From Streptomyces adelaidensis (lineage in GTDB: Bacteria > Actinomycetota > Actinomycetes > Streptomycetales > Streptomycetaceae), in the NCBI RefSeq assembly GCF_016598475.1, contig NZ_JAEMUX010000057.1, forward strand, positions 1-56,803: a stretch of 56,803 nt of DNA, in the 5' to 3' direction. Positions 40,721-49,559 of the stretch are shown here, in pieces (the stretch's first letter is position 1; each line of letters begins with the position of its first letter). Both the position numbers and the translations under genes were made by a program. The notes below the pieces were generated by a model. The model had not been told where the DNA came from, did no database searches, and worked only from the letters and a program-made list of their open reading frames with translations.

Positions 40721-43147
40721 ATGACCCACGACCGCGTTCGACCACGTGCCCTGCGCCGATCGGTGGTGTTTTTGGCAGCAGGCGTACTGACGATTCCCGT
40801 GCTGAGCGGGTGCAGTGAGGAGGACCCGGCGGGGAAGCCGGTCGCCGGCCAGGACATCGCCCCGGCCGCGCGGAGCCTGATCGCCGACGGCGGCACCCTG
40901 CGCTGGGCCGTGGACGCCGTGCCGGAGACGCTGAACACGTTCCAGGCGGACGCCGGCCCGGCCACCGCGCGGATCGCCGGTGCCGTACTGCCGTCGATGT
41001 ACCGCCTCGACGTCGGCGGGCGCCCGACGCTCAACGCCGACTACCTGGAGTCCGCGAAGGTCGTCGAGCGCGAGCCCCGGCAGGTCGTGCTCTACAAGCT
41101 CCACCAGGAGGCGGTGTGGAGCGACGGCCGGGAGATCGGCGCCGCCGACTTCGCCGCGCAGTGGCGGGCCCTGTCCGGCAAGGACTCCGCGTACTGGACG
41201 GCCAGGAACGCCGGCTACGAACGTATCGAGAAGATCGAACGGGGCGACAACGACCTGCAGGTCCGGGTCACCTTCGCCCGTCCGTACGCCGACTGGAAGT
41301 CGCTGTTCTCACCGCTGTACCCCAAGCAGGTGATGGGCACCCCCGACTCCTTCAACGACGGCGCCCGCAAGAAGCTCAAGGTCACCGCCGGGCCGTTCGC
41401 GCTGAAGAGCGTCGACGACGGTGACGATGAGGACGGCGGGGACGGCGAGGTCACCCTCACCCGTAATCCGCGCTGGTGGGGTCGTCCCGCCAAGCTCTCC
41501 AAGGTGGTCCTGCGCGCCGTACCGCGCGAGGAGCGGGCCAAGGCGCTGGCCGAGGACAAGGTCGACGTCGCCGAGATCGACGCCGTCCAGGCCGAGCGGA
41601 TCATGCTCGCAGGGCGGGACAAGAAGGGGTCGCGGGGCGCCGGCTCGCTGCCCCAGAAGGGTGCGCCCGGCCGGAACGGCCCCCTCGCCCACGGTCCCGC
41701 CGCCGAACTGACGCCCGCGAAGTCGCTGCGGTCCTGGGCGATCGCGCACGGCTCGGACGAGGAGGCGGCGGACGACGAGATCGGCGCCCGGGAGGAGCGG
41801 CGCGAGGCGATCGCCGCGTACACGGCCGAGCAGTCCGCCCTGCGCGGTTTCACGGTCCGCCGGTCCCTCGAACCCGCCTTCACCCAGCTCGCTCTCAACG
41901 GCGCCGAGGGCCCCCTCACCGATGAGCGCGTCCGCCGCGCGGTGGCCCGCGCCCTCGACCGCGAGGAACTCGCCGCCCTCGTCCTGGAACCCCTCGGCCT
42001 GCCCGCTGATCCCGTCGGCAGCCACCTCGCCCTCGCCGGCCAGGCCGCCTACGCCGACAACAGCGGCGCCCTCGGCGACCAGGACACCGCCGAGGCGCGG
42101 GCCCTGCTCGCCGACGCCGGCTGGGAAAAGGGCGGCCCGCTGAAGAAGGACAAGAAGGCGGCGGGCGCGGAAGGGACGACGGCGGAGGAGAAGCCGAAGG
42201 AGGAGAAGAAGCCGAAGGAGGAGAAGAAGCCGAAGGAGGAGCGGGAGCAGGAGCAGGACTCCGGCCCCGACGGCTCCTCCGAGGACGACGACACGTACAT
42301 CGTCGGCGACGACAACAAGCCGCACGACACCGAGCACGAGAAGGACAACGAGAGGAACAACGAGAGGAACAACGAGAGGAACAACGAGAGGAACAACGAG
42401 AGGAACAACGAGAGGGACAAGGGCGATACCGGCGACGACAAGAAGAAGGGGGAGGAGGGCGAGCACCTCGCTCAGGACGGCAAGCAGTTCAAGCCGGGCG
42501 GCGCGCCGGGCGCGTACGCCCCGAAGGGGACGCGTGCGCCCGCCGACACCGCGCGCGGACCGCTCGCCAAGAACGGCAAGCCACTGACGCTGCGGTTCGT
42601 GCTGCCGTCGGGGCCGGGCACGGAGTCCTTGCGGGCCGTCGGCGAGCGGATCGCGGTGATGCTGGGCCGCGTCGGGATCCGTACGGAGATCTCCAAGGTC
42701 GCCGACGAGAGCTACTTCAAGGACCACATCGCGAACGGGCAGTACGACCTCGCGCTGTACTCCTGGCCGACCTCCGCCTACCCCGCCACCGACGCCCGGC
42801 CGATCTACGCCAAGCCGGTCCCGGCCGCCGACGGCTCGCTGAGCGTCGAGCAGAACTACACGCGGGTCGGCACGGACCAGGTCGACCAACTGTTCGACCA
42901 GGCGGTGGCCACCCTCGACGAGTCCGAGACCCGCTCCCTGATCCGCAAGGCGGACGCCCGCATCTGGGCCGCCGCCGGGTCCATCCCCCTCTACCAGCGG
43001 CCCCAGCTCGTCGCCACCCGCACCGGCCTCGCGAACACGGGAGCCTTCGGCTTCCAGACGCCGGTCTACGAGGACATGGGCTTCCTGAAGAAGGGCGCGA
43101 AGGGCGCGAAGGGGGCGAAGGTGTCGGCGAGCCCGGCGTTGCGCTGA
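40721..43147 (+). CDS. Lipoprotein, ABC-type peptide-binding family, with charged repeat linker
   Basis: This 808-residue protein has a lipoprotein signal with lipobox LSGC (Cys31). The body is a family 5 solute-binding protein: LRWAVDAVPETLNTFQ, VLPSMYRLDVGG, LNGAEGPLTDERVRRAVARALDREELA, and after the linker YDLALYSWPTSAYPATDARP. A charged linker of about 130 residues interrupts the second lobe and contains three KPKEEK units and six NERN units. It probably binds oligopeptides outside the membrane. No permease genes are attached, so it may share one with bldK, three kilobases downstream. GAGGAGG precedes ATG 40721. Confidence 0.85.
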   Translation: MTHDRVRPRALRRSVVFLAAGVLTIPVLSGCSEEDPAGKPVAGQDIAPAARSLIADGGTLRWAVDAVPETLNTFQADAGPATARIAGAVLPSMYRLDVGGRPTLNADYLESAKVVEREPRQVVLYKLHQEAVWSDGREIGAADFAAQWRALSGKDSAYWTARNAGYERIEKIERGDNDLQVRVTFARPYADWKSLFSPLYPKQVMGTPDSFNDGARKKLKVTAGPFALKSVDDGDDEDGGDGEVTLTRNPRWWGRPAKLSKVVLRAVPREERAKALAEDKVDVAEIDAVQAERIMLAGRDKKGSRGAGSLPQKGAPGRNGPLAHGPAAELTPAKSLRSWAIAHGSDEEAADDEIGAREERREAIAAYTAEQSALRGFTVRRSLEPAFTQLALNGAEGPLTDERVRRAVARALDREELAALVLEPLGLPADPVGSHLALAGQAAYADNSGALGDQDTAEARALLADAGWEKGGPLKKDKKAAGAEGTTAEEKPKEEKKPKEEKKPKEEREQEQDSGPDGSSEDDDTYIVGDDNKPHDTEHEKDNERNNERNNERNNERNNERNNERDKGDTGDDKKKGEEGEHLAQDGKQFKPGGAPGAYAPKGTRAPADTARGPLAKNGKPLTLRFVLPSGPGTESLRAVGERIAVMLGRVGIRTEISKVADESYFKDHIANGQYDLALYSWPTSAYPATDARPIYAKPVPAADGSLSVEQNYTRVGTDQVDQLFDQAVATLDESETRSLIRKADARIWAAAGSIPLYQRPQLVATRTGLANTGAFGFQTPVYEDMGFLKKGAKGAKGAKVSASPALR
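42191..42244 (+). repeat. 18-bp coding tandem repeat, three units
   Basis: AAGCCGAAGGAGGAGAAG runs three times (42191, 42209, 42227; the last ends CGG). It encodes KPKEEK in the lipoprotein linker. Confidence 0.88.
42347..42418 (+). repeat. 12-bp coding tandem repeat, six units
   Basis: AACGAGAGGAAC occurs five times perfectly from 42347 and a sixth time with one change. It encodes NERN units. Such exact repeats are expected to change length by slippage. Confidence 0.9.
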
Positions 43148-43226
43148 CGGCGCGCGAAAACTGCGATGGCCGGACCCAGGAGGGTCCGGCCATCCTCGTC
43201 ATCCAAGGTTCACGCGCAACCCAGGA

Positions 43227-43814
43227 TCAGCAGTACCCGTTCTTGGCGGCCCGCTTGATGGTGCCTGCCTTGGGCTTCTCGGTGCACTTGACGGAGCCCT
43301 CGGCCTGGACGCTCCAGCTGGTGGCCTTGCCGCTACCCTTCTTCTCGAACCCGGTGCCGCTGGCGTTGCAGGTCTTGGCATCCCAGTAGCCGGAGGCTTT
43401 CTTGACGCCGCTGAAGACGACATACGTCCCAGGCTTGTTGAAGTTGAAGGTGACCGACTCGCTCTTCTCGCGGGTCTTCTCGCCCGCCTTGCTGAGCGTC
43501 CCCTCGACATGGGCGTCCATGCTGGAAATCACCCAGCTCGCCGAGTAGCTGGCGCCGCCAGTGACCGAACGGCCTGAACTGACCGTCTTGCGGTAAATGG
43601 CGGTCTTCGTGTAGGAGCCCGTGGAGTCCTTGGCGATGTTGATCTGCTTGGCGTGGGTGACCACCCACGCCTTGCTCAGACTGATCCACTTGGCGCTCTT
43701 GTGGCCGGGCTCACAGATGAGGGGCTTGGCGCTGGCCGTCGACACCGGTCCGAGCACGACGGTGGCCGCTGCAATACCGGTGGCCACGGCCACCGACATC
43801 ATCTTCCTACTCAC
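43227..43814 (-). CDS. Secreted small protein
   Basis: This 195-residue protein has a signal peptide (MMSVAVATGIAAATVVLGPVSTASA, cleavage after ASA). The mature part is beta-rich with alternating Ser/Thr (TGSYTKTAIYRKTVSSGRSVTGGASYSASWVISS), four cysteines and a lysine-rich end. I recognise no family. In build it resembles the other secreted protein at 54288-54848, with a similar size, single-domain Ser/Thr strands and cationic surface, though identity is low. GTG 43814 begins the frame; ATGs at 43802 and 43799 are better placed after AGGAAG. Confidence 0.7.
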   Translation of the reverse strand: MSRKMMSVAVATGIAAATVVLGPVSTASAKPLICEPGHKSAKWISLSKAWVVTHAKQINIAKDSTGSYTKTAIYRKTVSSGRSVTGGASYSASWVISSMDAHVEGTLSKAGEKTREKSESVTFNFNKPGTYVVFSGVKKASGYWDAKTCNASGTGFEKKGSGKATSWSVQAEGSVKCTEKPKAGTIKRAAKNGYC

Positions 43815-44074
43815 AGATGTTGCCGTTCTGCTAGTTTACCCGTCTCGTCTGACGGGGGATCGTCAAATTACACAGGTGTCATCAGGGACCCAAGTGACTT
43901 GAGGTGGATTTGAGGTGGGAATGGCCTTCGGTGCGACCCAGCGAGCTCCTACCGCGGCGGGCCCGTACCATGGGGTGAGGCCGTGGCGTGTCCAGCCCGG
44001 CAGGGTCCGCGCGACAGATGTCAGTACAGACGTCAGCGCAGGCCGTCCTCACACTCCGGGAGAAGCGCCTCACT

Positions 44075-45982
44075 ATGGCCACGCGCCACGACATCCGCAA
44101 CGTCGCCATCGTCGCCCACGTCGACCATGGCAAGACCACCTTGGTCGACGCCATGCTCAAGCAGGCCGGTGCCTTCGCCGCGCACGCCGCCGAGTCGCTT
44201 GACGACCGCATGATGGACTCGAACGACCTGGAGCGTGAGAAGGGCATCACGATCCTGGCCAAGAACACCGCGGTGAAGTACCACCCCAAGGATGGCGGCG
44301 ACGTCATCACCATCAACATCATCGACACCCCCGGCCACGCCGACTTCGGTGGCGAGGTCGAGCGCGGTCTCTCGATGGTCGACGCGGTCGTGCTGCTCGT
44401 CGATGCCTCCGAGGGGCCGCTGCCGCAGACCCGCTTCGTGCTGCGCAAGGCACTGAAGGCCCGACTGCCCGTCATCCTGTGCATCAACAAGACGGACCGG
44501 CCCGACTCGCGCATCGACGAGGTCGTGAACGAGGCGTACGACCTCTTCCTCGACCTCGACGCCGACGAGGACCAGATCGAGTTCCCCATCGTCTACGCGT
44601 GTGCGCGTGACGGTGTCGCCTCGCTGACCAAGCCGGCCGACGGCACCGTGCCGGCCGACAGCGACAGCCTGGAGCCGTTCTTCTCCACGATCCTGTCGCA
44701 CGTCCCGGCCCCCGAGTACGACGAGGCCGCCCCGCTCCAGGCCCACGTCACGAACCTGGACGCCGACAACTTCCTCGGCCGTATCGCGCTGCTCCGCGTC
44801 GAGCAGGGCGAGCTGCGCAAGGGCCAGACCGTCACCTGGATCAAGCGTGACGGCACCATGTCCAACGTCCGCATCACCGAGCTGATGATGACCGAGGCGC
44901 TCACCCGCAGGCCCGCCGAGATGGCCGGCCCCGGTGACATCTGCGCGGTCGCCGGTATCCCGGACATCATGATCGGTGAGACCCTCGCCGACACCGAGAA
45001 CCCCATCGCGCTGCCGCTCATCACGGTCGACGAGCCGGCCATCTCGATGACCATCGGTACGAACACCTCGCCGATGGTCGGCCGCGGTGCCACCGGCAAG
45101 GGCGCGGACAACAAGGCCGCGGTCAAGGACCGCAAGGTCACGGCCCGTCAGGTCAAGGACCGCCTGGACCGCGAGCTGGTCGGCAACGTCTCGCTGCGCG
45201 TGCTCGACACCGAGCGTCCGGACGCGTGGGAGGTCCAGGGCCGCGGTGAGCTCGCGCTCGCCATCCTGGTCGAGCAGATGCGCCGCGAGGGCTTCGAGCT
45301 GACCATCGGCAAGCCGCAGGTGGTCACCCAGGAGATCGACGGCAAGACGCACGAGCCCGTCGAGCGCATGACGATCGACGTCCCCGAGGAGCACATGGGC
45401 GCGGTCACGCAGCTCATGGGCGTCCGCAAGGGCCGTATGGACAACATGTCGAACCACGGCTCCGGCTGGGTCCGCATGGAGTTCGTCGTCCCGTCCCGGG
45501 GCCTCATCGGCTTCCGTACGGAGTTCCTGACCGGCACGCGCGGCACCGGCATCGCGCACTCCATCCACGAGGGCCACGAGCCGTGGTTCGGCGTGCTGGC
45601 GACCCGTAACAACGGCTCGCTGGTCGCCGACCGCGCCGGCGCCGTCACCGCGTTCGCGATGACGAACCTCCAGGAGCGCGGTGTGCTGTTCACCGACCCC
45701 GGCACCGAGGTGTACGAGGGCATGATCGTCGGCGAGAACTCGCGCTCCGACGACATGGACGTGAACATCACCAAGGAGAAGAAGCTCACGAACATGCGGT
45801 CGTCCTCGGCCGACTCGTTCGAGGCGATCGTCCCGCCGCGCAAGCTCTCCCTGGAGCAGTCCCTGGAGTTCTGCCGCGACGACGAGTGCGTCGAGGTCAC
45901 CCCGGAGGCGGTTCGCATCCGCAAGGTGAACCTGGACGGCCGCGAGCGGGCGCGCGCCGCGAGCCGCGCCAAGCACGGCTGA
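44075..45982 (+). CDS. typA: Ribosome-binding GTPase TypA/BipA
   Basis: This 635-residue translational GTPase has the P-loop AHVDHGKTTLVDAML and the switch I region LEREKGITILAKNTAV. DTPGHADFGGEVERGL and NKTDRPDSRIDEV (G4) follow, with domains II, III and V and the BipA-specific C-terminal domain. TypA binds 70S ribosomes and aids 50S assembly and stress growth. GGGAGAAG is nine bases before ATG 44075; the upstream frame to 43988 is not supported. It is followed by a long hairpin and a regulatory gap before bldKA. Confidence 0.95.
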   Translation: MATRHDIRNVAIVAHVDHGKTTLVDAMLKQAGAFAAHAAESLDDRMMDSNDLEREKGITILAKNTAVKYHPKDGGDVITINIIDTPGHADFGGEVERGLSMVDAVVLLVDASEGPLPQTRFVLRKALKARLPVILCINKTDRPDSRIDEVVNEAYDLFLDLDADEDQIEFPIVYACARDGVASLTKPADGTVPADSDSLEPFFSTILSHVPAPEYDEAAPLQAHVTNLDADNFLGRIALLRVEQGELRKGQTVTWIKRDGTMSNVRITELMMTEALTRRPAEMAGPGDICAVAGIPDIMIGETLADTENPIALPLITVDEPAISMTIGTNTSPMVGRGATGKGADNKAAVKDRKVTARQVKDRLDRELVGNVSLRVLDTERPDAWEVQGRGELALAILVEQMRREGFELTIGKPQVVTQEIDGKTHEPVERMTIDVPEEHMGAVTQLMGVRKGRMDNMSNHGSGWVRMEFVVPSRGLIGFRTEFLTGTRGTGIAHSIHEGHEPWFGVLATRNNGSLVADRAGAVTAFAMTNLQERGVLFTDPGTEVYEGMIVGENSRSDDMDVNITKEKKLTNMRSSSADSFEAIVPPRKLSLEQSLEFCRDDECVEVTPEAVRIRKVNLDGRERARAASRAKHG

Positions 45983-46059
45983 TCCAACGGACCGACGGCT
46001 GACCCTTCGGGTCGACGGTTGACCCTCCCGGTCGACTGACGCACCCTCAACAACCGTCT

Positions 46060-46101
46060 CTGAAGACCCGGTTCTCCGCACTGCGGAGTGCCGGGCTTCA
46101 G
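46060..46101 (+). terminator. Three-part hairpin after typA
   Basis: CTGAAG/CTTCAG, CCCGG/CCGGG and CTCCGC/GCGGAG stack into one hairpin over 42 bases with a small bulge. There is no T-tract. It probably terminates typA. Two diverged 20-bp repeats lie just upstream at about 45993-46033. Confidence 0.6.
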
Positions 46102-46233
46102 GCGTGCCCGCATACGGGGGAGGCCTCGTGGGGATAATGGGGATCTCGGGATGGGTGGGGAGGAGTTCCGGGGGAGGCTGGACTTCCGGCCCGGACCCTT
46201 CCGCTGACTGTCTGTGAGCTGTGAAGCACTGTT

Positions 46234-46313
46234 CGGATATCGGTGTTCCAGCGATCAAGTTTCGGACATGTAAACAAAAATCGTTCCCCGTATGTCCGTT
46301 TCGCCGATATCCG
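46234..46313. promoter_or_regulatory. Nested inverted repeats upstream of bldKA
   Basis: CGGATATCGG (46234-46243) is matched by CCGATATCCG (46304-46313). Nested inside are CGGACAT (46263-46269) and ATGTCCG (46292-46298). The region is unusually AT-rich for this DNA, lies 190-270 bp before the bldKA start, and is a strong candidate for dimeric regulator binding. The gap 45983-46503 has no gene. Confidence 0.55.
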
Positions 46314-46503
46314 TTGCGACCTGTCAAGCGCGCGTAGGTGTCAGTCTTTGCAATTTTTGCTCAAAATATGGACCGTAGGGAGATCCCTATGCCTTCCGCC
46401 CTTGACGCGCGTTGACCCGTTTGGCGAAAGTTCCCCCAAACCACAGAACCTGCCGGTATCTGTGCTGCGCTCAACTCTCCAACCCCCCGGGGGAAGAACA
46501 GAC

Positions 46504-47544
46504 ATGACCAGTCCAACCAAGGCCGAGGGCTCAGGGTCCGCGGTCGCCTTGGACCCCGAGCTCGAAACGACCGCCGAGGTCGCCAAGGGTGAGAAGAAGC
46601 TTGAGGGTCGTTCCCCCGGCCAGTTGATGTGGCAACGGTTCAAGCGGGACCGTACGGGAGTCGTCTCCGCGTGCGTAGTGATTTTCTTCTTCCTGATCGC
46701 CGCGCTCGCGCCGGTCATCTCGAAGGTGTACGGCAAGAACCCCTACACGCTGTACGCGCAGGAGCCCGACTTCCCGTTCCTGCTCGACGACTTCGCGATG
46801 CCCACCGGTTCGTTCGGTGGCATGTCGGGTGACTTCTGGTTCGGTGTCGAGCCGAAGCTGGGTCGCGATGTGTTCACCATGCTGCTGTACGGCATGCGGA
46901 CTTCGCTGTACATGGCGGTCGTCGTCACCCTGGCCAGCGTGATCACCGGTGTCCTCATCGGCATGGTCGGCGGCTACTTCGGGGGCCGGGTCGACTACTG
47001 GGTCGGCCGGATCACCGACTTCTTCCTCGGCTTCCCCCAACAGCTGTTCTTCATCGCCTTCATGCCCGTGGTCACCGCGCTGTTCGTCGACCCGCGCGAC
47101 GAGACACCGACCTATCTGCGGGCCCTGTCCATCATCCTGGTGATGTGGTTCCTCGGCTGGATGGGTCTAGCCCGGCTGGTCCGCAGCTCGGTGCTCTCGC
47201 TCCGGGAGCGCGAGTTCGTGGAGGCGGCGAAGGTCTCCGGGGCCTCGCCCTGGCGCATCGTGCGCAAGGAGATCCTGCCGAACATCGTCACCCCGATCCT
47301 GGTGCAGGGCACGTACATCCTGCCCAGCACGATCCTCTCGATCGCCTTCCTCTCGTTCGTAGGTGTCGGCTTCGTCGAGCCCACCCCCGACTGGGGCCGC
47401 ATGTTCGCGGTCGGCGCCGACGTCTACGAAGAAGACCCGATGTTCATGTTCTTCCCGGGCGTGGCAATGGTGGTCTTCGTGCTCTGTTTCAACCTTCTCG
47501 GCGACTCCGTCCGGGACGCATTCGACCCCAAGACCGGACGGTAA
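46504..47544 (+). CDS. bldKA: BldK oligopeptide permease, membrane subunit BldKA
   Basis: This 346-residue OppC-type permease has an N-terminal cytoplasmic stretch with LMWQRFKRDRTG (the family's pre-helix motif), then six predicted membrane helices. The coupling loop EAAKVSGASPWRIVRKEILPNI corresponds to the EAA motif that contacts the ATPases. Together with BldKC it forms the channel. The order permease-binding protein-permease-ATPase-ATPase, with the permease first, matches the Streptomyces bldK locus, needed for aerial mycelium formation and uptake of a peptide signal. GGGGGAAG is seven bases before ATG 46504. Confidence 0.92.
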   Translation: MTSPTKAEGSGSAVALDPELETTAEVAKGEKKLEGRSPGQLMWQRFKRDRTGVVSACVVIFFFLIAALAPVISKVYGKNPYTLYAQEPDFPFLLDDFAMPTGSFGGMSGDFWFGVEPKLGRDVFTMLLYGMRTSLYMAVVVTLASVITGVLIGMVGGYFGGRVDYWVGRITDFFLGFPQQLFFIAFMPVVTALFVDPRDETPTYLRALSIILVMWFLGWMGLARLVRSSVLSLREREFVEAAKVSGASPWRIVRKEILPNIVTPILVQGTYILPSTILSIAFLSFVGVGFVEPTPDWGRMFAVGADVYEEDPMFMFFPGVAMVVFVLCFNLLGDSVRDAFDPKTGR

Positions 47545-47648
47545 TCGTCCATTGGTGGGTGGGGGGGGCTGCCACCCCCGATCCGGGTTCCCCCGGGCCG
47601 TCAGGCAGTACTCGTGGACAACAATCGACAGGTAGGTGCATAGGCATC

Positions 47649-49451
47649 ATGAAGCCCATCAGGACCCGCACCACGCGCGCCGTGGCCGTCGCCATTGTGG
47701 CCGGCTCGCTGGCGCTCACCGGCTGCTCGGACAACGGCAAGAGCAACACCAAGGACACCTCCAAGTCCCAGGACGACGCCGCCGAGCAGTCGAACCCTGT
47801 CGCCTACGGTGACGCCGCCGCCTCCACCGGCCCGGCCGAGCCGGTCAAGGGCGCCAAGCCCGGCGGTGTCATCAACGTGTACGCGCAGTCGGACATGACC
47901 CACCTGGACCCGGGCCAGATCTACGTCTCCGACGCCGGTCAGATCGCCAACCTGCTCCACCGCGGCCTGACGAACTACCAGGAGGACGACAAGGGCAACC
48001 TGACGGTCGTCGGTGACATCGCCACCGACTCCGGCACGTCGTCCGACGGCGGCAAGACCTGGACGTACAAGCTCAAGGACGGCGTCAAGGACGAGGACGG
48101 CAACGAGATCACCTCGGCCGACGTCCGCCACACCATCGAGCGCCAGTACTCCAAGGTCATCTTCGACGGCCCGTCCTACGTCCAGAGCTGGCTCTCGGGC
48201 TCCGACTACCGCAAGGCGCTGCCGGACGGCCCGTACAAGGGCAAGCACCTGCCGGACTCCGTGCTGGAGACCCCGGACGCCAAGACGGTCGTCTTCCACT
48301 TCGACCAGCCTCGCCCGGACCTCCCGCAGGCCCTGGCCATGGCCGGCTACGCCATCGTGCCCGAGAAGCAGGACACGAAGGAGAAGTACGACAAGGCTCC
48401 GGCCGCCCTCGGCCCGTACAAGATTTCCGAGTACAAGGCGGGCAAGTCGCTGACCCTGGTCAAGAACGACCAGTGGGACCCGGAGACGGACTCGGTGCGC
48501 CACCAGTACGTCGACGGCTACCAGTTCACCACCACCATCAAGCAGGCCAGCCAGACCAAGCGTCTGATCGCGGACCAGGGCGAGGCCAAGAACGCCATCC
48601 AGTTCACGGACTCGGTGGACCCGGCCCAGCTGTCCAAGGTCATCGGTGACGCGAACGCCAAGAAGCGCACGATCCAGGGGTACCAGCCCTACGTGTGGCA
48701 GATGACGTTCAACCTCGACAGCGCCAACATGAAGGACAAGAAGGTCCGCGACGCGATCACCTACGCGATCCCGTCCCAGGCCATGGTCCAGGCCGACGGC
48801 GGTCGTTACGGCGGTGAGATCGCCGGTGGTCTGATGGCGCCGACCCTGCCGGGCTACGACAAGTCCTACGACCCGTTCGGCAAGCTGAAGAAGCCCAACG
48901 GTGACCTGGACAAGGCAAAGGAGCTGCTGAAGGAGGCGGGTGTCAAGGACGGCACCAAGCTGACCTACGCCTACTCCAACACCCCGCGTGGCCAGGCCCA
49001 GATGGTGATCATCAAGGACACGCTGGGCAAGCTCGGCTTCGACGTCCAGGCCAAGGAGATCGACCGGGCCAGCTTCTACGAGCAGATCGGCAAGCTGGAC
49101 AACCCGTTCGACCTCTACATGACCGGCTGGGGCCAGGACTGGTCCTCCCCGTCCACGGTCATCACCCCGGTCTACGACGGTACGCTCGTCTCCGACGGTG
49201 GTTCGAACTACTCGCACATCAAGGACGCCAAGGTCGACGAGCTGATCAAGAAGGCTCTCACCGAGGAGCCCGAGGCCGCCGCCAAGACGTGGGAAGAGGC
49301 TCACCACCGCATCGTGGAGGAGGTCAACCCGGCCGCCCCGGTCTACTACTCGAAGCAGATCCAGCTCTTCGGATCGAACATCGGCGGTGCCCGGTACAGC
49401 ACGGAGTCGAGCTACATCGACATCAACGACCTGTTCCTGAAGCAGCCGTAA
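47649..49451 (+). CDS. bldKB: BldK oligopeptide-binding lipoprotein BldKB
   Basis: This 600-residue lipoprotein has a signal sequence ending in LTGC (Cys26), a Ser/Asp-rich linker, and a family 5 solute-binding domain (GGVINVYAQSDMTHLDPGQIYVSDAGQIANLLHRGL, quoted in parts; MKDKKVRDAITYAIPSQAM; DLYMTGWGQDWSSPSTV). It captures oligopeptides outside the cell for the BldK channel. In S. coelicolor loss of bldKB blocks aerial growth and confers resistance to the toxic tripeptide bialaphos. A GC-rich hairpin lies in the bldKA-bldKB gap (47545-47648), which could allow a different level of the binding protein. Confidence 0.93.
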   Translation: MKPIRTRTTRAVAVAIVAGSLALTGCSDNGKSNTKDTSKSQDDAAEQSNPVAYGDAAASTGPAEPVKGAKPGGVINVYAQSDMTHLDPGQIYVSDAGQIANLLHRGLTNYQEDDKGNLTVVGDIATDSGTSSDGGKTWTYKLKDGVKDEDGNEITSADVRHTIERQYSKVIFDGPSYVQSWLSGSDYRKALPDGPYKGKHLPDSVLETPDAKTVVFHFDQPRPDLPQALAMAGYAIVPEKQDTKEKYDKAPAALGPYKISEYKAGKSLTLVKNDQWDPETDSVRHQYVDGYQFTTTIKQASQTKRLIADQGEAKNAIQFTDSVDPAQLSKVIGDANAKKRTIQGYQPYVWQMTFNLDSANMKDKKVRDAITYAIPSQAMVQADGGRYGGEIAGGLMAPTLPGYDKSYDPFGKLKKPNGDLDKAKELLKEAGVKDGTKLTYAYSNTPRGQAQMVIIKDTLGKLGFDVQAKEIDRASFYEQIGKLDNPFDLYMTGWGQDWSSPSTVITPVYDGTLVSDGGSNYSHIKDAKVDELIKKALTEEPEAAAKTWEEAHHRIVEEVNPAAPVYYSKQIQLFGSNIGGARYSTESSYIDINDLFLKQP

Positions 49452-49559
49452 TCCGTCAGCCCGGCTGATCCGCGGGGGTGTGCGCCAGGCGGAGCGCACC
49501 CCCGCGGTCGGTACCACCCCCTCCGACCGCCGCGTTTTCGAAGAGAGCATCCACCCGCC

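Noticed and set aside
44033..46327. A 764-codon minus-strand open frame opposite typA
   Set aside because: It is antisense to a clearly recognised GTPase, with a biased Arg/Val/Leu/Asp composition typical of shadow frames.
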